A stretch of 64,000 bases of DNA, from assembly GCA_910585245.1 (NCBI GenBank), contig CAJUCO010000007.1, positions 20,447 through 84,446 of the forward strand. Direction: 5' to 3'. Within the stretch, counting starts at the first letter, position 1. Each line of letters begins with the position of its first letter. This DNA comes from an uncultured Oscillibacter sp. GTDB lineage: Bacteria; Bacillota; Clostridia; Oscillospirales; Oscillospiraceae. The translations under genes and the position numbers were made by a program. Below are positions 17,616-26,318 of the stretch, piece by piece. Under the pieces are notes generated by a model. It was given only the letters and a program-made list of their open reading frames with translations. It searched no databases and was not told where the DNA came from.

Positions 17616-17645
17616 GGTGAGCCTTCCTTTCTGTTCTCCCTGTTC

Positions 17646-19115
17646 TCATACCTGGGACAGTTCCTGGTGCAGCGGAAGCAGGGTATCATACACTTGCGTA
17701 AACACGGAGAATTTTCGATCGTATGCCTCGCGAAGCCCTTCCTTTGGCCGGATGGTGGTTCCCACCCGGTATACGCGGGCGGCCGCATCCTCTGCCGAGG
17801 CGTAGATTCCCGCGCCGATTCCCGCCAGCAGCGCCGCTCCCAGGGCGGTGGACTCCTGAATAGCGGGAATTTCAATGGGCAAACCGGTGACATCGGCTTT
17901 CGTTTCCATCCAGCGCCGGTTTTTGGTTCCGCCGCCGATGGCGATAATTTTTTCCGGAGGGGCGCCCTCGGTCAGATGGAGGAGACTTTGCAGAAACTCG
18001 AAACTCAGTCCCTCATACACGGCCTGCTGGAAGTCCGCCCGGGTGTGGAAGTGGCGGATGCCCAAAAACGCGCCCCGGGAGACCGGGTTTCGTTCCGGGG
18101 AACTGCCGCCCCGCAAGTGGGGGAGAAACAGAAGTCCCTCCGCCGCCGGACGGTCGCTGGCGGGCTCCGGAGAGAACTGGTTTTGGAACCAGTCCACCGC
18201 TGCGCCGGAGGCGGGAATCCCCCCGGCCATATAGTAGCGCCCCGCAGCCACGTGACGGCCCACATTGAAGCCCTCCGCCCCCAGCGTTTGAATCCGGCCA
18301 AAATCGGAAGAGGCGGCCAAAATCTCCTCGGCGGTTCCCGAGGAATCCAACACCGCCCCCGGGCGCAAAACGCCGCAGGCCAAAGCGCCGCAAACGTGGT
18401 CGTGCCCTCCGGCATAGACCGGCGTACCGGCTAAGAGCCCCGTCTTGGCGGCGGCCGCTGTGGTCACCTGTCCCACCCGTGTGCCGGAGGGAACCAATTC
18501 CGGTAAAATCTCCGGGGAGATCCCGGCGGCTTCCAAAATAGCGGGAGACCAGTCCTGCCGTTGCAGGTCCATCATCATGGTGCGGGAACCGATGGAGGTG
18601 TCCATTTTCAAAACACCGGAGAGGCGAAAGGCGATGAAATCTTCCATGCAGGCCCACATTGTCATCTGCCTGTAAACCTCCGGCAGATGATCCCGCAGCC
18701 ACATCAGCTTGTTGACGGAAAAGATGTGCTGGACCCGCAGCCCTGTAATTTCTGCAATGTTAGCGGCGCCGTAATGCTGATTCCACCAGGCGGTATAGGG
18801 AACGGTCCGGGGATCATACCAGGCAATGAATGGGTAAAGCGCTTCTCCCGACTTGGAAAGCGGCACGCCGGCCTCTGCCATTCCCGTCACGGCGATTCCG
18901 GCGATTTGCCGCCTATGGCCGTCCTCGGAGGTAATTTCTCTCAGCAGTGCGCAAATCTGCTCCCATACGGCGTGGGCGTCATAAACCGCGGTTCCGTCGG
19001 GGGAGGCGGTCAGCGGCGAGGGACGGCTGGCCTGACGGACAACCGTACCCTCTTCATCAAAGAGGATCACCTTTTGGTTGGTAGTCCCCGCGTCGATACC
19101 AATTAAATAATTCAT
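17646..19115 (-). CDS. FGGY-family carbohydrate kinase
   Basis: About 489 residues with the two actin-like ATPase halves of the gluconokinase/xylulokinase family. The phosphate-1 loop is IGIDAGTTNQKVILFD at the N terminus; the substrate region is MWACMEDFIAFRLSG; and the C-terminal half has GGHDHVCGALACGV, LDSSGTAEEI and the adenosine motif IIAIGGGTKNRRWMETKADV. The ATG at 19115 has GAGG four bases upstream, whereas the earlier ATG at 19136 has no ribosome site. First gene of the minus-strand catabolic set. The likely substrate is the sugar or acid delivered by TRAP system 1. Confidence 0.92.
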   Translation of the reverse strand: MNYLIGIDAGTTNQKVILFDEEGTVVRQASRPSPLTASPDGTAVYDAHAVWEQICALLREITSEDGHRRQIAGIAVTGMAEAGVPLSKSGEALYPFIAWYDPRTVPYTAWWNQHYGAANIAEITGLRVQHIFSVNKLMWLRDHLPEVYRQMTMWACMEDFIAFRLSGVLKMDTSIGSRTMMMDLQRQDWSPAILEAAGISPEILPELVPSGTRVGQVTTAAAAKTGLLAGTPVYAGGHDHVCGALACGVLRPGAVLDSSGTAEEILAASSDFGRIQTLGAEGFNVGRHVAAGRYYMAGGIPASGAAVDWFQNQFSPEPASDRPAAEGLLFLPHLRGGSSPERNPVSRGAFLGIRHFHTRADFQQAVYEGLSFEFLQSLLHLTEGAPPEKIIAIGGGTKNRRWMETKADVTGLPIEIPAIQESTALGAALLAGIGAGIYASAEDAAARVYRVGTTIRPKEGLREAYDRKFSVFTQVYDTLLPLHQELSQV

Positions 19116-19240
19116 AATTCCTCGCTTAAGCCTCATGTGTCAGGTGTGGTTTAAAAGTATGTAATCATTATTGTACGACAACTGATTATTTGATGTCCAC
19201 ATATTTTTGATATAAATTAGAAAATTGGAGCATTTAACAA

Positions 19241-19315
19241 AAACAATCGTTTTTCTTGTATAAAATATCATTGCCTTTTTAATATCACTATGATATGATT
19301 ATAAACAATCAAAAT
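19241..19315. promoter_or_regulatory. Promoter and candidate DeoR operators in the kinase-dehydrogenase gap
   Basis: A plus-strand promoter TTGCCT (19271-19276), 17 nt, TATGAT (19294-19299) serves the dehydrogenase. Two related AAACAATC motifs flank it, one at 19241-19254 followed by GTTTTT and one at 19303-19315 followed by AAAAT, just after the -10. Similar AATC/GATT motifs recur before the DeoR gene and before the aldolase operon, so I infer operators of the regulator at 20750-21532. Confidence 0.5.
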
Positions 19316-19349
19316 CAACAGGAAACAACAATAAGATAGGAGAGGTGCT

Positions 19350-20411
19350 ATGAGTACAAAGCAAATGCGTGCAGCCGTTTTGTATGCGAGGGAACGACTG
19401 GTTTATGATGAAATTCCAGAGCCGGTTACGGGACCTGGAGAGGTCAAAGTTCATGTCCGGGCCTGTGGTATCTGCGGTTCCGATGTACCCCGGGTGTTGG
19501 AGGACGCCGCCTTCTTTTATCCCATTGTGCTGGGGCACGAATTTGCGGGAGATGTTGTTGAAGTGGGGGAGGGCGTCTCCTCCGTCCGGGCCGGCGACAC
19601 CGTGGCCGGAGCCGCCTTGCTCCCTTGCATGAAATGTGAAGATTGCGCCCGGGGAGATTACGGCCTTTGCAAAAATTACAGTTTCTTAGGGTCTCGAAAA
19701 AACGGCGCTTTTTCCGATTATGTCGTGCTTCCCCAGGAAAATGTAGTGAAATATGACCCCTCTGTTCCTTACACAACCGCCGTTCTTTTCGAGCCCTGCA
19801 CCGTGGCCATGCACGGACTTCGCAAAGCGGGCTATACCGGCGGAGGCACCACGGTGATTTTGGGCGGGGGAACCATTGGCGTTTTCACCGCACAACTCTG
19901 CCGTATTTTCGGCGCATCGAAGGTGGTAGTACTGGATATTGACGACGACCGTTTGGCCATGGCCGAACGAATGGGAGCCGACGCCACCGTCAACACCACA
20001 GATCCCGACTTTATGGAAAAGGCCCTTGCGCTGACAGATGGGAGAGGATTTGACTGGCTCTTTGAAGTGGCGGGACAGCCCGCAACCATGCAGATGGCCT
20101 TCTCTTTGGCCGCTAGCAAGGCCACGGTTTGCTTTATTGGTTTTCCTCACGTCCCGGTTACCTTTGAACCCCGTCTCTGGGAGTCTTTGAATCTGAAGGA
20201 ACTCACATTGGTAGGGTCCAGAATGTCCTATAACGCGCCCTTTCCCGGACCGGATTGGACGTTAGTCGCCCATTATCTGGCCACTGGCCAACTTAAAATT
20301 GATCCTTCCATGATTTTCAAACGCTATCCAATGAAAGAGGCTTCCGCTGCCTTTGACCTCTTCCGCCAGCCTGGGGCGGTAAAGGGAAAGGTCATTTTGG
20401 AAAACGAATAA
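19350..20411 (+). CDS. Zinc-dependent alcohol dehydrogenase, GatD-like (galactitol-1-phosphate 5-dehydrogenase type)
   Basis: 353-residue medium-chain dehydrogenase. Catalytic zinc ligands lie in ACGICGSD and GHEFAG; the four structural Cys are in PCMKCEDCARGDYGLC; the Rossmann motif is VILGGGTIGVF with LDIDDDRLAMAERMGAD. Blocks VPRVLEDAAFFYPIVLGHEFAG and SRMSYNAPFPGPDW closely follow E. coli GatD as I recall it. It should oxidise a polyol or polyol phosphate to a keto-sugar, feeding the class II aldolase at 21.9 kb. Own promoter, and a terminator hairpin at 20493. Confidence 0.9.
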   Translation: MSTKQMRAAVLYARERLVYDEIPEPVTGPGEVKVHVRACGICGSDVPRVLEDAAFFYPIVLGHEFAGDVVEVGEGVSSVRAGDTVAGAALLPCMKCEDCARGDYGLCKNYSFLGSRKNGAFSDYVVLPQENVVKYDPSVPYTTAVLFEPCTVAMHGLRKAGYTGGGTTVILGGGTIGVFTAQLCRIFGASKVVVLDIDDDRLAMAERMGADATVNTTDPDFMEKALALTDGRGFDWLFEVAGQPATMQMAFSLAASKATVCFIGFPHVPVTFEPRLWESLNLKELTLVGSRMSYNAPFPGPDWTLVAHYLATGQLKIDPSMIFKRYPMKEASAAFDLFRQPGAVKGKVILENE

Positions 20412-20492
20412 AATAGGGGAATGGGAAAGAGAGGCGCACGTCAGAGTGTGGAAAAACCGTAAAGACCATCCCCGACGGGAAGGAAGAGAGTT

Positions 20493-20523
20493 ACGAGAGG
20501 AACCCAGGAAGGGTTCCTTTCGT
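20493..20523 (+). terminator. Intrinsic terminator after the dehydrogenase
   Basis: A 13-bp stem (20493-20505 with 20511-20523), 5-nt loop, followed by TTTTC. The stem sequence is nearly the same as those at 20674-20708 and 47799-47829. Confidence 0.75.
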
Positions 20524-20533
20524 TTTCAGTCAT

Positions 20534-20631
20534 AAGTTTTCAAAACATTTTTAAACGTTTTGAAAACTTGCTCAGGCTGGCGAAAATCCTTTTTCGACAG
20601 CCTGGCGCGTGCCGCGTATACGGCGCGCGCC
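20534..20631. repeat. Cluster of intergenic hairpins, copy 1 of a dispersed family
   Basis: Three hairpins in a row: a perfect 13-bp AT-rich stem (20534-20546 with 20557-20569), a CAGGCTG stem with a CGAAAA core (20573-20604), and a GC-rich stem (about 20603-20631). The CAGGCTG/CGAAAA module recurs at 47714-47752 in the opposite orientation, next to the same kind of ACGAGAG terminator stem. The gap 20412-20749 otherwise shows no gene. Confidence 0.65.
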
Positions 20632-20673
20632 GTCTTAGTAAAAAAGTGCGGTTTGAAGGTGGAGGGAAAGAAA

Positions 20674-20708
20674 TAACGAGAGGAACCCAAAAGGGATTCC
20701 TCTCGTTA
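20674..20708 (-). terminator. Intrinsic terminator after the DeoR regulator
   Basis: A 15-bp stem with one mismatch (20674-20688 with about 20693-20708) and a short A-rich loop. On the minus strand it is followed by TTATTTCTTT, 42 nt beyond the regulator stop. Confidence 0.75.
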
Positions 20709-20749
20709 GCAACCGCTTGGTGGGACGAAACCCCCAAGACGCCTTTTTG

Positions 20750-21532
20750 TCACGGCGTTAAAATCACCTGAATCTGGTGCATAGCCAACACGTCCTCCGT
20801 ATCTTTATCCATTGTGGTAGAGGAATTGGTGATAATGATATCCACATCTTGAAACGTCGCGCTGAGATTCATAGCGGTCTGAGACCATTTGGATGCGTCA
20901 AAGACGGCGATTACCTGGCTGGAGGCCTTTACCGCGTTCTTTTTCACCGCCGCCTCCAGCGGATTGGTCACGGTGAAACCAGTGTTATGGCGAACGCCTG
21001 TGGTAGAGAGAAAGAATTTGTTTGCCTCAATGGTGGCATAGAAATTTTCCGTATAGGGGCCCAAAAGGGACCGGGTCTCCGGCGTAAGAATTCCCCCGGG
21101 GAGAATGACGGTAATACCGGAATTTCCGCACAGGAGATTGGCGATGTCATAGGAGTGCGTGATCACGGTCAGATGCTGAAAATTGTTTAAGAGTCTGGCG
21201 ATTTCCAGTGTTGTCGTGCCGTCATCCAAGATAATGGTGTCCCCGTCTTCAATCAGTTTCACGGCCTCCTGGGCAATGAGGCGCTTTTGCGTGGTGTTGC
21301 TCTGTGAGCGCAGGGGAAAGGGAATGAACGGCATGAGATTTTTGTTTTGGATATGCGCTTCTCCCCGGGTGCGGCGGATCAAATTCAAGGATTCCAAATA
21401 CGTCAAGTCCTTGCGAATCGTGGCGGGGGACGCCTGAAACGATTCAATCAAATCATTCACAGAGACCGTGGACTTGGCTTCGATCAGCTCCAGAATCTGC
21501 ACTTGCCGGCTGTTGAGATTTGTCATACACAT
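20750..21532 (-). CDS. DeoR/GlpR-family transcriptional regulator
   Basis: About 260 residues. N-terminal winged helix with the DeoR signature (SRQVQILELIEAKSTVSVNDLIESFQASPATIRKDLTYLE), then a sugar-phosphate-binding DeoRC domain with DDGTTTLEIARLL and FLSTTGVRHNTGFTV. Family members are usually repressors relieved by a phosphorylated sugar intermediate. The ATG at 21532 is the best spaced to AAGGAAAGG; the frame is open further up. It lies between the GatD-like gene and the aldolase-TRAP operon, which it probably controls together with itself through the motifs at 19.2-19.3, 21.56 and 21.74 kb. Confidence 0.92.
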   Translation of the reverse strand: MCMTNLNSRQVQILELIEAKSTVSVNDLIESFQASPATIRKDLTYLESLNLIRRTRGEAHIQNKNLMPFIPFPLRSQSNTTQKRLIAQEAVKLIEDGDTIILDDGTTTLEIARLLNNFQHLTVITHSYDIANLLCGNSGITVILPGGILTPETRSLLGPYTENFYATIEANKFFLSTTGVRHNTGFTVTNPLEAAVKKNAVKASSQVIAVFDASKWSQTAMNLSATFQDVDIIITNSSTTMDKDTEDVLAMHQIQVILTP

Positions 21533-21560
21533 CCCGCGCCTTTCCTTAAGCTTCCCCAAA

Positions 21561-21763
21561 GCAATCGTTTTTGATTATACTGTTACAATACCATAGTGCG
21601 ATGCAAAAGTAAAGTTTTTCCGAAAAATTATCTGTCCTGATTCTGGGCGGTGATTTGACAAATGATTTCTCGTTTCGACCCGCAAGGCTGTTGTTAATTG
21701 TTACAAAATATTATTTATAATTATATGCAAGATTAAATATTGAAAATCGATCAAAAAAATGAT
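21561..21763. promoter_or_regulatory. Regulator and aldolase-operon control region
   Basis: Contains AATC-GTTTTT-GATT at 21563-21576 next to a minus-strand TATAAT (21574-21579) for the regulator. A plus-strand candidate promoter has TTGTTA (21691-21696) and TTTATA/TATAAT (21714-21721). An AATCGATCAAAAA motif lies at 21745-21757. Further down, CCAAGCCG (21781-21788) and its complement (21825-21832) can fold the leader just before the aldolase ribosome site. The operator role is inferred from motif recurrence. Confidence 0.45.
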
Positions 21764-21869
21764 ACTATTTTGTCAACAACCCAAGCCGCGCGCAACCCTA
21801 CGCACGCTCCCGTTCCGGGGAGTCCGGCTTGGAGGAGGAGGGATTTTTATCATATATGGAAAATCTGCC

Positions 21870-22706
21870 GTGAAAGAGCTGCTGGCCCAGGCGGACGCCG
21901 GTGGATACGCGATTCCCGCGTTTAACTACTCAGACCTTTGGGAGATGGAGGCCATTGTCAGCGCGGCCCAGGAGCTCCGCTCCCCGGTGATGATCGCGTC
22001 AAATCTACAGGTGATTCAGACCCATGGGGTTACACGTCTTGCCAAGCTGGGCGCCGCGGCCGCCGCCCAGGCGGATGTTCCCGTTATCAACCACCTGGAT
22101 CACTGCTTCGAGGAGGATGTCTGCCTTGCCGCCATAGAGGCTGGATACCCGTCTGTCATGATCGACAAGTCTCACTGCTGTCTGGAGGAAAATATCGATG
22201 CGGCCAAGCGGGTTGTCGCCAAGGCGGCGGAAAAGGGCGTGGATGTGGAGGCGGAAATCGGACGGATCAAGGGCAAAAGCGTGGAGGGCGTCTACACCGG
22301 CGATGACTTTTTGGTAGACGTTCCCTCGGCGGTGCGGATTGCGGAGCAGACCGGCATCACCTCATTGGCCGTTGGCATTGGAAACGCCCACGGATTTTAC
22401 AAGGAAAAACCTGAAATCAATTTCCGGCGTTTGCAAGAGGTAAACGAGGCCGTCCGGATTCCGCTGGTGTTACATGGGGGAACCGGCATTCCCCAAGAGG
22501 ACATTCAAAAAGCCATTCGCCTTGGAATCAACAAGGTGAATATTGGTACGCAACTTCACTACCGTTACGTCACAACCTTGCGCAAGATACTGTCTGAACA
22601 ACCGGAGATTTGCAACGTGGTGGATTTGATGCTTCCGGTACTGAATGCGATCAAAGAGGATGTGAAACGGGGCATCCTGATGTGTATGTCAGACCACAAG
22701 GTGTAA
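21870..22706 (+). CDS. Class II fructose/tagatose-bisphosphate aldolase family
   Basis: Zinc-dependent aldolase cleaving a ketose (bis)phosphate to triose phosphates. Blocks: YAIPAFNYSDLWEMEAIV, the metal His in NHLDHC, GVDVEAEIGRI, the metal His in GIGNAHGFY, and the phosphate-binding LHGGTGI and KVNIGTQLHYRY. The frame is open from 21759, but residues before YGKSAVKELL look non-coding. The strong GGAGGAGGAGGG site (21831-21842) is followed by in-frame ATT/ATC/ATA and an out-of-frame ATG (21856), so the true start is unclear; GTG at 21870 is the first standard in-frame start downstream of that site. First gene of the second TRAP operon. Confidence 0.85.
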   Translation: MKELLAQADAGGYAIPAFNYSDLWEMEAIVSAAQELRSPVMIASNLQVIQTHGVTRLAKLGAAAAAQADVPVINHLDHCFEEDVCLAAIEAGYPSVMIDKSHCCLEENIDAAKRVVAKAAEKGVDVEAEIGRIKGKSVEGVYTGDDFLVDVPSAVRIAEQTGITSLAVGIGNAHGFYKEKPEINFRRLQEVNEAVRIPLVLHGGTGIPQEDIQKAIRLGINKVNIGTQLHYRYVTTLRKILSEQPEICNVVDLMLPVLNAIKEDVKRGILMCMSDHKV

Positions 22707-22749
22707 ATAGAACCTGGAAAATCAGAAAACAATTGTTAGGAGGATTTCT

Positions 22750-23826
22750 ATGAAAAAAGCATTTGCTCTGATGATGGCCCTGGTGATGATTCTCTCCCTG
22801 GCCGCCTGCGGCAATTCCGGTGGAACAGGGGAGGCCCCCTCTTCCGGCGGCGCGTCAAATTCCGGCAACAACTCCGGGCAGGCAGAGGGCGGAGACGCCC
22901 CCGCCGGTGATCCCGTGGTGTGGAAATGGGCCTGCAACCTGCTGGAGGACACCGACGGCGCCCGCGCCATGGTGGCTATGTTCGACCGCTGGGCGGAGGA
23001 GACCAACGGCGAGGTAACCGTGGAGGCCTATTACCAGGGGGCCCTGGGTTCCGAGGCGGACGTCATCCAAAATATTCAGACCGGAAATATTCAGGTGGCC
23101 CAGCTCTCCTATTCCCTGTTGGCCCAATTTAACCCCGCCTGGACGGTGATGGACCTGCCCTTCATGTTTTCCGGCGTGGAACACTATAACCGCTTCATGG
23201 CTACGGAGGAGGCCAAAGCCATGCTTCAGTCCTTCCAGGCGGACGGCATCTGGGTGAACTACGCGGGAGTGCAGGGTTTTCGCAACATCAACACCACGAA
23301 AAAGCTCTGCCGGACCGTGGATGATTTCAAGGGCCTGATTATTCGGGCCATGGACAACGCCTCTCAGCTGGGCGCGGTGGAAGCGCTGGGCGGTATCGGC
23401 ATCACGATGCCCTACGCGGACTGCTACAACGGTTTGAATACCGGCGTATGCGACGGATGGATTCCCATTTATACGGGTATGAGTGAGATTTCCGCGCCGG
23501 AAGTGGCTCCCTATGTCACAGAGTGCAATATGATCGCCTCCGCCGCCGGTATCATTGTCTCTCAAAAGGCGCTGGACGCCCTGTCCCCCTCTGCCAGGGA
23601 AACCGTCATGCGGATTTACGACGAGATGATGCCCGGCATCATGGAAACCATGTATGACGAGGATCAGCAATACAAGGAGACCTGGATAGAAGAGGGCAAA
23701 ATCGAGGTTTACGAGGTGGAGGATCTGACCCCTTACGTGGAAGCCGTGGCCCCTGTATGGGAGAAGATTGCCGCTCAGTTTGAGGGCGTTTCAGATATGA
23801 TCGAAGTGGTCAACTCCGTTCGCTGA
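22750..23826 (+). CDS. dctP: TRAP transporter substrate-binding lipoprotein (DctP), system 2
   Basis: 358 residues. Signal peptide MKKAFALMMALVMILSLAACG with lipobox LAAC (Cys+1 near residue 20), then a Gly/Ser/Asn-rich linker. Mature blocks include GALGSEADVIQNIQTGNIQ, the MDLPFMFSG region, and GVQGFRNINTTKKLCRTVDDFKGLIIRAMDN with the clamp Arg. It binds the substrate outside the cell and hands it to DctQM. It starts 43 bp after the aldolase, behind AGGAGGATTT. It differs strongly from DctP of system 1, so the two transporters probably take different compounds. Confidence 0.94.
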   Translation: MKKAFALMMALVMILSLAACGNSGGTGEAPSSGGASNSGNNSGQAEGGDAPAGDPVVWKWACNLLEDTDGARAMVAMFDRWAEETNGEVTVEAYYQGALGSEADVIQNIQTGNIQVAQLSYSLLAQFNPAWTVMDLPFMFSGVEHYNRFMATEEAKAMLQSFQADGIWVNYAGVQGFRNINTTKKLCRTVDDFKGLIIRAMDNASQLGAVEALGGIGITMPYADCYNGLNTGVCDGWIPIYTGMSEISAPEVAPYVTECNMIASAAGIIVSQKALDALSPSARETVMRIYDEMMPGIMETMYDEDQQYKETWIEEGKIEVYEVEDLTPYVEAVAPVWEKIAAQFEGVSDMIEVVNSVR

Positions 23827-23852
23827 TCGAAAAGCGGCCAAGAGGAAAATCG

Positions 23853-23886
23853 GTCGGGGCGGCACCCAGTTCGGTGCGGCCCCGAC
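23853..23886 (+). promoter_or_regulatory. Intercistronic stem-loop between dctP and dctQ (system 2)
   Basis: An 8-bp outer stem (23853-23860 with 23879-23886) and 5-bp inner stem (23862-23866 with 23873-23877). It lies in the same dctP-dctQ position as the hairpin of system 1, with an unrelated sequence. A likely mRNA-stability or partial-termination element. Confidence 0.65.
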
Positions 23887-23916
23887 TCTAATCAATAACG
23901 GACGGGTGGTGTTACC

Positions 23917-24408
23917 ATGCTATTGAAGAAAATAAACGATGTAATTTTCAAAGTCAGCGGCGTTATCTCCACGATTTTGCTGGCGGGGATAGTCTCCTTG
24001 ACCTTTGCCCAGGCGGTGACGCGCTATTTCATTCATTACTCCATTACTTGGGCTACGGAAGTTTGCGTATATATGCTCATCTGGATGATTTTCCTCTCCT
24101 GTTCTATGGGGTATCGGGCCGGGAAAATCTGCTCTTTGACCTTGCTGGTGGACCGGCTGCCCTCCCGTTTTCAAGCGGCGCTGGTCATCGTGGCACAGCT
24201 GTGTATGATCGCCTTTTTCGCGCTTACCTTTGTGGGCAATCTGGAAATCATCCGTCTGGCCTGGAACAAAGTCAGTTCCATTCTGGCGTTTCCACTGAAA
24301 TACGAATATGGCGCATGGTCCGCCGTGGCGGTGATCATGACGCTGTATGCCGTTGAGAAAATCTTTGATTCTATGCAAAGTCTTTTGGGTAAGGAGGGGT
24401 CCCTATGA
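23917..24408 (+). CDS. dctQ: TRAP transporter small permease subunit (DctQ), system 2
   Basis: 163 residues with four hydrophobic segments near 12-32, 42-62, 84-104 and 127-147. The family pattern is AVTRYFIHYSITWATEVCVYMLIWMIFLSCSMGYR. It partners DctM, whose start overlaps its stop by 4 bp. Confidence 0.93.
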   Translation: MLLKKINDVIFKVSGVISTILLAGIVSLTFAQAVTRYFIHYSITWATEVCVYMLIWMIFLSCSMGYRAGKICSLTLLVDRLPSRFQAALVIVAQLCMIAFFALTFVGNLEIIRLAWNKVSSILAFPLKYEYGAWSAVAVIMTLYAVEKIFDSMQSLLGKEGSL

Positions 24409-25688
24409 GCGCGGGCGTCATGTTTTTGCTGTTTTTCCTGTTGATGATCATCGGCATTCCCATCGCGTTTTCTCTTGGGCTTTGCTCAATGGCCTATATT
24501 CTGGCCAACGGTATGACCCTCTCTATGATTGCCCAGAAAATGACGACCTCCCTGGAGTCCTTTGTCTACGTGGCGCTGCCTCTGTTCATCCTGGCGGGTG
24601 ACATTATGAATACCGGCGGAATTACCCTGCGGCTGGTCAACGTCTCCAAGGCCTTTGTGGGGCGGTTTAAAGGCGGTTTGGCGTATGTAAACGTACTGGC
24701 CAGTATGCTGTTCGGCGGTATTCAGGGTCTGGCCTCTGCGGATACTGTGGCGATCGGTGGACTGATGATCCCCGCTATGCGGCGAGAGGGCTATGAGGAG
24801 GGCTTCTCCTGTGCCATTACCGTGGCATCCTCCTGCATCGGCTCCATCATTCCCCCCAGCTTTTTGTTTATCTGCTTCGGCGCGGCCACTGCGGTCTCGA
24901 TTGGAGATATCTTTATGGCCGGCATCTTTCCGGGCATCTTACTGGGAATGGCTCAAATGGCCTATGTGTTCTATCTGGGTTTCAGCAAACGGCACCGGGG
25001 CAAAATACCCGAAGGCGAGCATTTGACCCTTCGTCAGGCTCTGCGCTACATTTGGCAGGGGCTGCCTTGCGTCGTGTTGCCCATCATCATTATCGGAGGA
25101 ATTTGCACCGGCATTGTGACGACGACGGAGTCCGCCGTGTTGGCGGTTGTGTATGCCATTGTTTACTGTCTGGTGGTCCGGGAACTGACGCTGAAAGAGA
25201 TCGCGAAGATCATGTTTGAAAGTGTGCAGACAGTGGGCTCCTGTATGATTATTCTCTGCACGTGCAGTTTGTTTGGGTACATTCTGACTGCCGAGAAGAT
25301 TCCCCAAAAGGTAATCGCCATCTTATTGAGCATTACGGATAATTATGTGATCTTGATTCTGATCATCACCTTGTTCTTGCTGCTGGTCGGCACTTTTATG
25401 GATGCCACACCGGCTACGCTCATTTTGGCTCCGATTCTTCTCCCGGTTCTGACGGATCTGGGCATGGAACCCGTTCACGTGGCGGTATACACCTGCTTCG
25501 CCTTGGTCATTGGGCTTATCACGCCGCCGGTAGGCTCCTGCCTGTACCTGGCCTCCGGTATCAGCGGTTTGTCCATTGAAAAAATATCCAAAGCCGTGTT
25601 GCCTCTGATTCTGGTCAATACGGTGGTGTTGCTGCTGGTTGCCTACGTCCCGTTCCTGACCACTTGGATTCCCTCCTTGATTGGATAG
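24405..25688 (+). CDS. dctM: TRAP transporter large permease subunit (DctM), system 2
   Basis: 427 residues, about 12 membrane helices. Typical blocks: LPLFILAGDIMNTGG, LASADTVAIGGLMIPAM, SSCIGSIIPPSFLFI and GLITPPVGSCLYLASGISG. Last gene of the aldolase-dctPQM operon. No terminator hairpin is obvious before the truncated kinase at 25.8 kb, so read-through into the van-like remnant is possible. Confidence 0.95.
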   Translation: MSAGVMFLLFFLLMIIGIPIAFSLGLCSMAYILANGMTLSMIAQKMTTSLESFVYVALPLFILAGDIMNTGGITLRLVNVSKAFVGRFKGGLAYVNVLASMLFGGIQGLASADTVAIGGLMIPAMRREGYEEGFSCAITVASSCIGSIIPPSFLFICFGAATAVSIGDIFMAGIFPGILLGMAQMAYVFYLGFSKRHRGKIPEGEHLTLRQALRYIWQGLPCVVLPIIIIGGICTGIVTTTESAVLAVVYAIVYCLVVRELTLKEIAKIMFESVQTVGSCMIILCTCSLFGYILTAEKIPQKVIAILLSITDNYVILILIITLFLLLVGTFMDATPATLILAPILLPVLTDLGMEPVHVAVYTCFALVIGLITPPVGSCLYLASGISGLSIEKISKAVLPLILVNTVVLLLVAYVPFLTTWIPSLIG

Positions 25689-25805
25689 AATTGTGATTTT
25701 TAGGGGCGCTATTTACCGTGGGGAATACCCGCGTGGCATGGAGGCCGGTTTGGCTCCATCCGTAGAGTAAAAGTGAGACTGCATATGATTCCAGTCTGAA
25801 AAGAG

Positions 25806-26318
25806 GTGGAGAACGGTCAACACATTCAACTTTTCCATTTCCAGCAGATCACGCTGTCCAGCATAACAGTGGACCTCTATTACCTCCTGGTGCAGCTGGC
25901 GGACGAGCTGACGCCGGTGCTGGCGGCCCGGGGCAATTCGGTGGCATTGCACCTGGACGAGGACCTGACGGTCCGGGGAGACGCCGAGAAGCTGGCCCGG
26001 GTATTCGGCAACATTTTGAAAAACGCGGCGGCCTACAGCGACCCCCACACCGAGATTACGGTTTCCGCCCAACGGGCGGAGCAGGCCGTCATCATCCGAT
26101 TCCAGAACCGGGGGCCGGACATCCCCCGGGAGAAGCTGGAGGCCCTGTTTGACAAGTTTTACCGTCTGGACCAGGCCCGCTCCACCGGCAAAGGGGGCAC
26201 GGGCCTGGGGCTGGCCATTGCCAGGGAGATCGTTCTTCTTCATGGCGGGAGCATCCGGGCGGACAGTGAATACCGCACCGTCACTTTTACTGTCCGGCTG
26301 CCCGGAGGGGCGTCATAA
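25806..26318 (+). pseudogene. 3' fragment of a VanS-like sensor histidine kinase gene
   Basis: Encodes about 170 residues covering only the ATPase half of a VanS-type kinase. The segment ITLSSITVDLYYLLVQLADEL matches the VanS region just after the dimerisation helices. It is followed by N-box ARVFGNILKNAAAYS, G1 FQNRGPDIP, F-box FDKFYRLD and G2 GGTGLGLAIAREI. The sensor, membrane helices and phospho-acceptor His are missing, and no partner response regulator is present. The only start is a GTG at 25806 with AAGAG before it. I infer a deletion that removed vanR and the 5' half of vanS. Confidence 0.8.
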
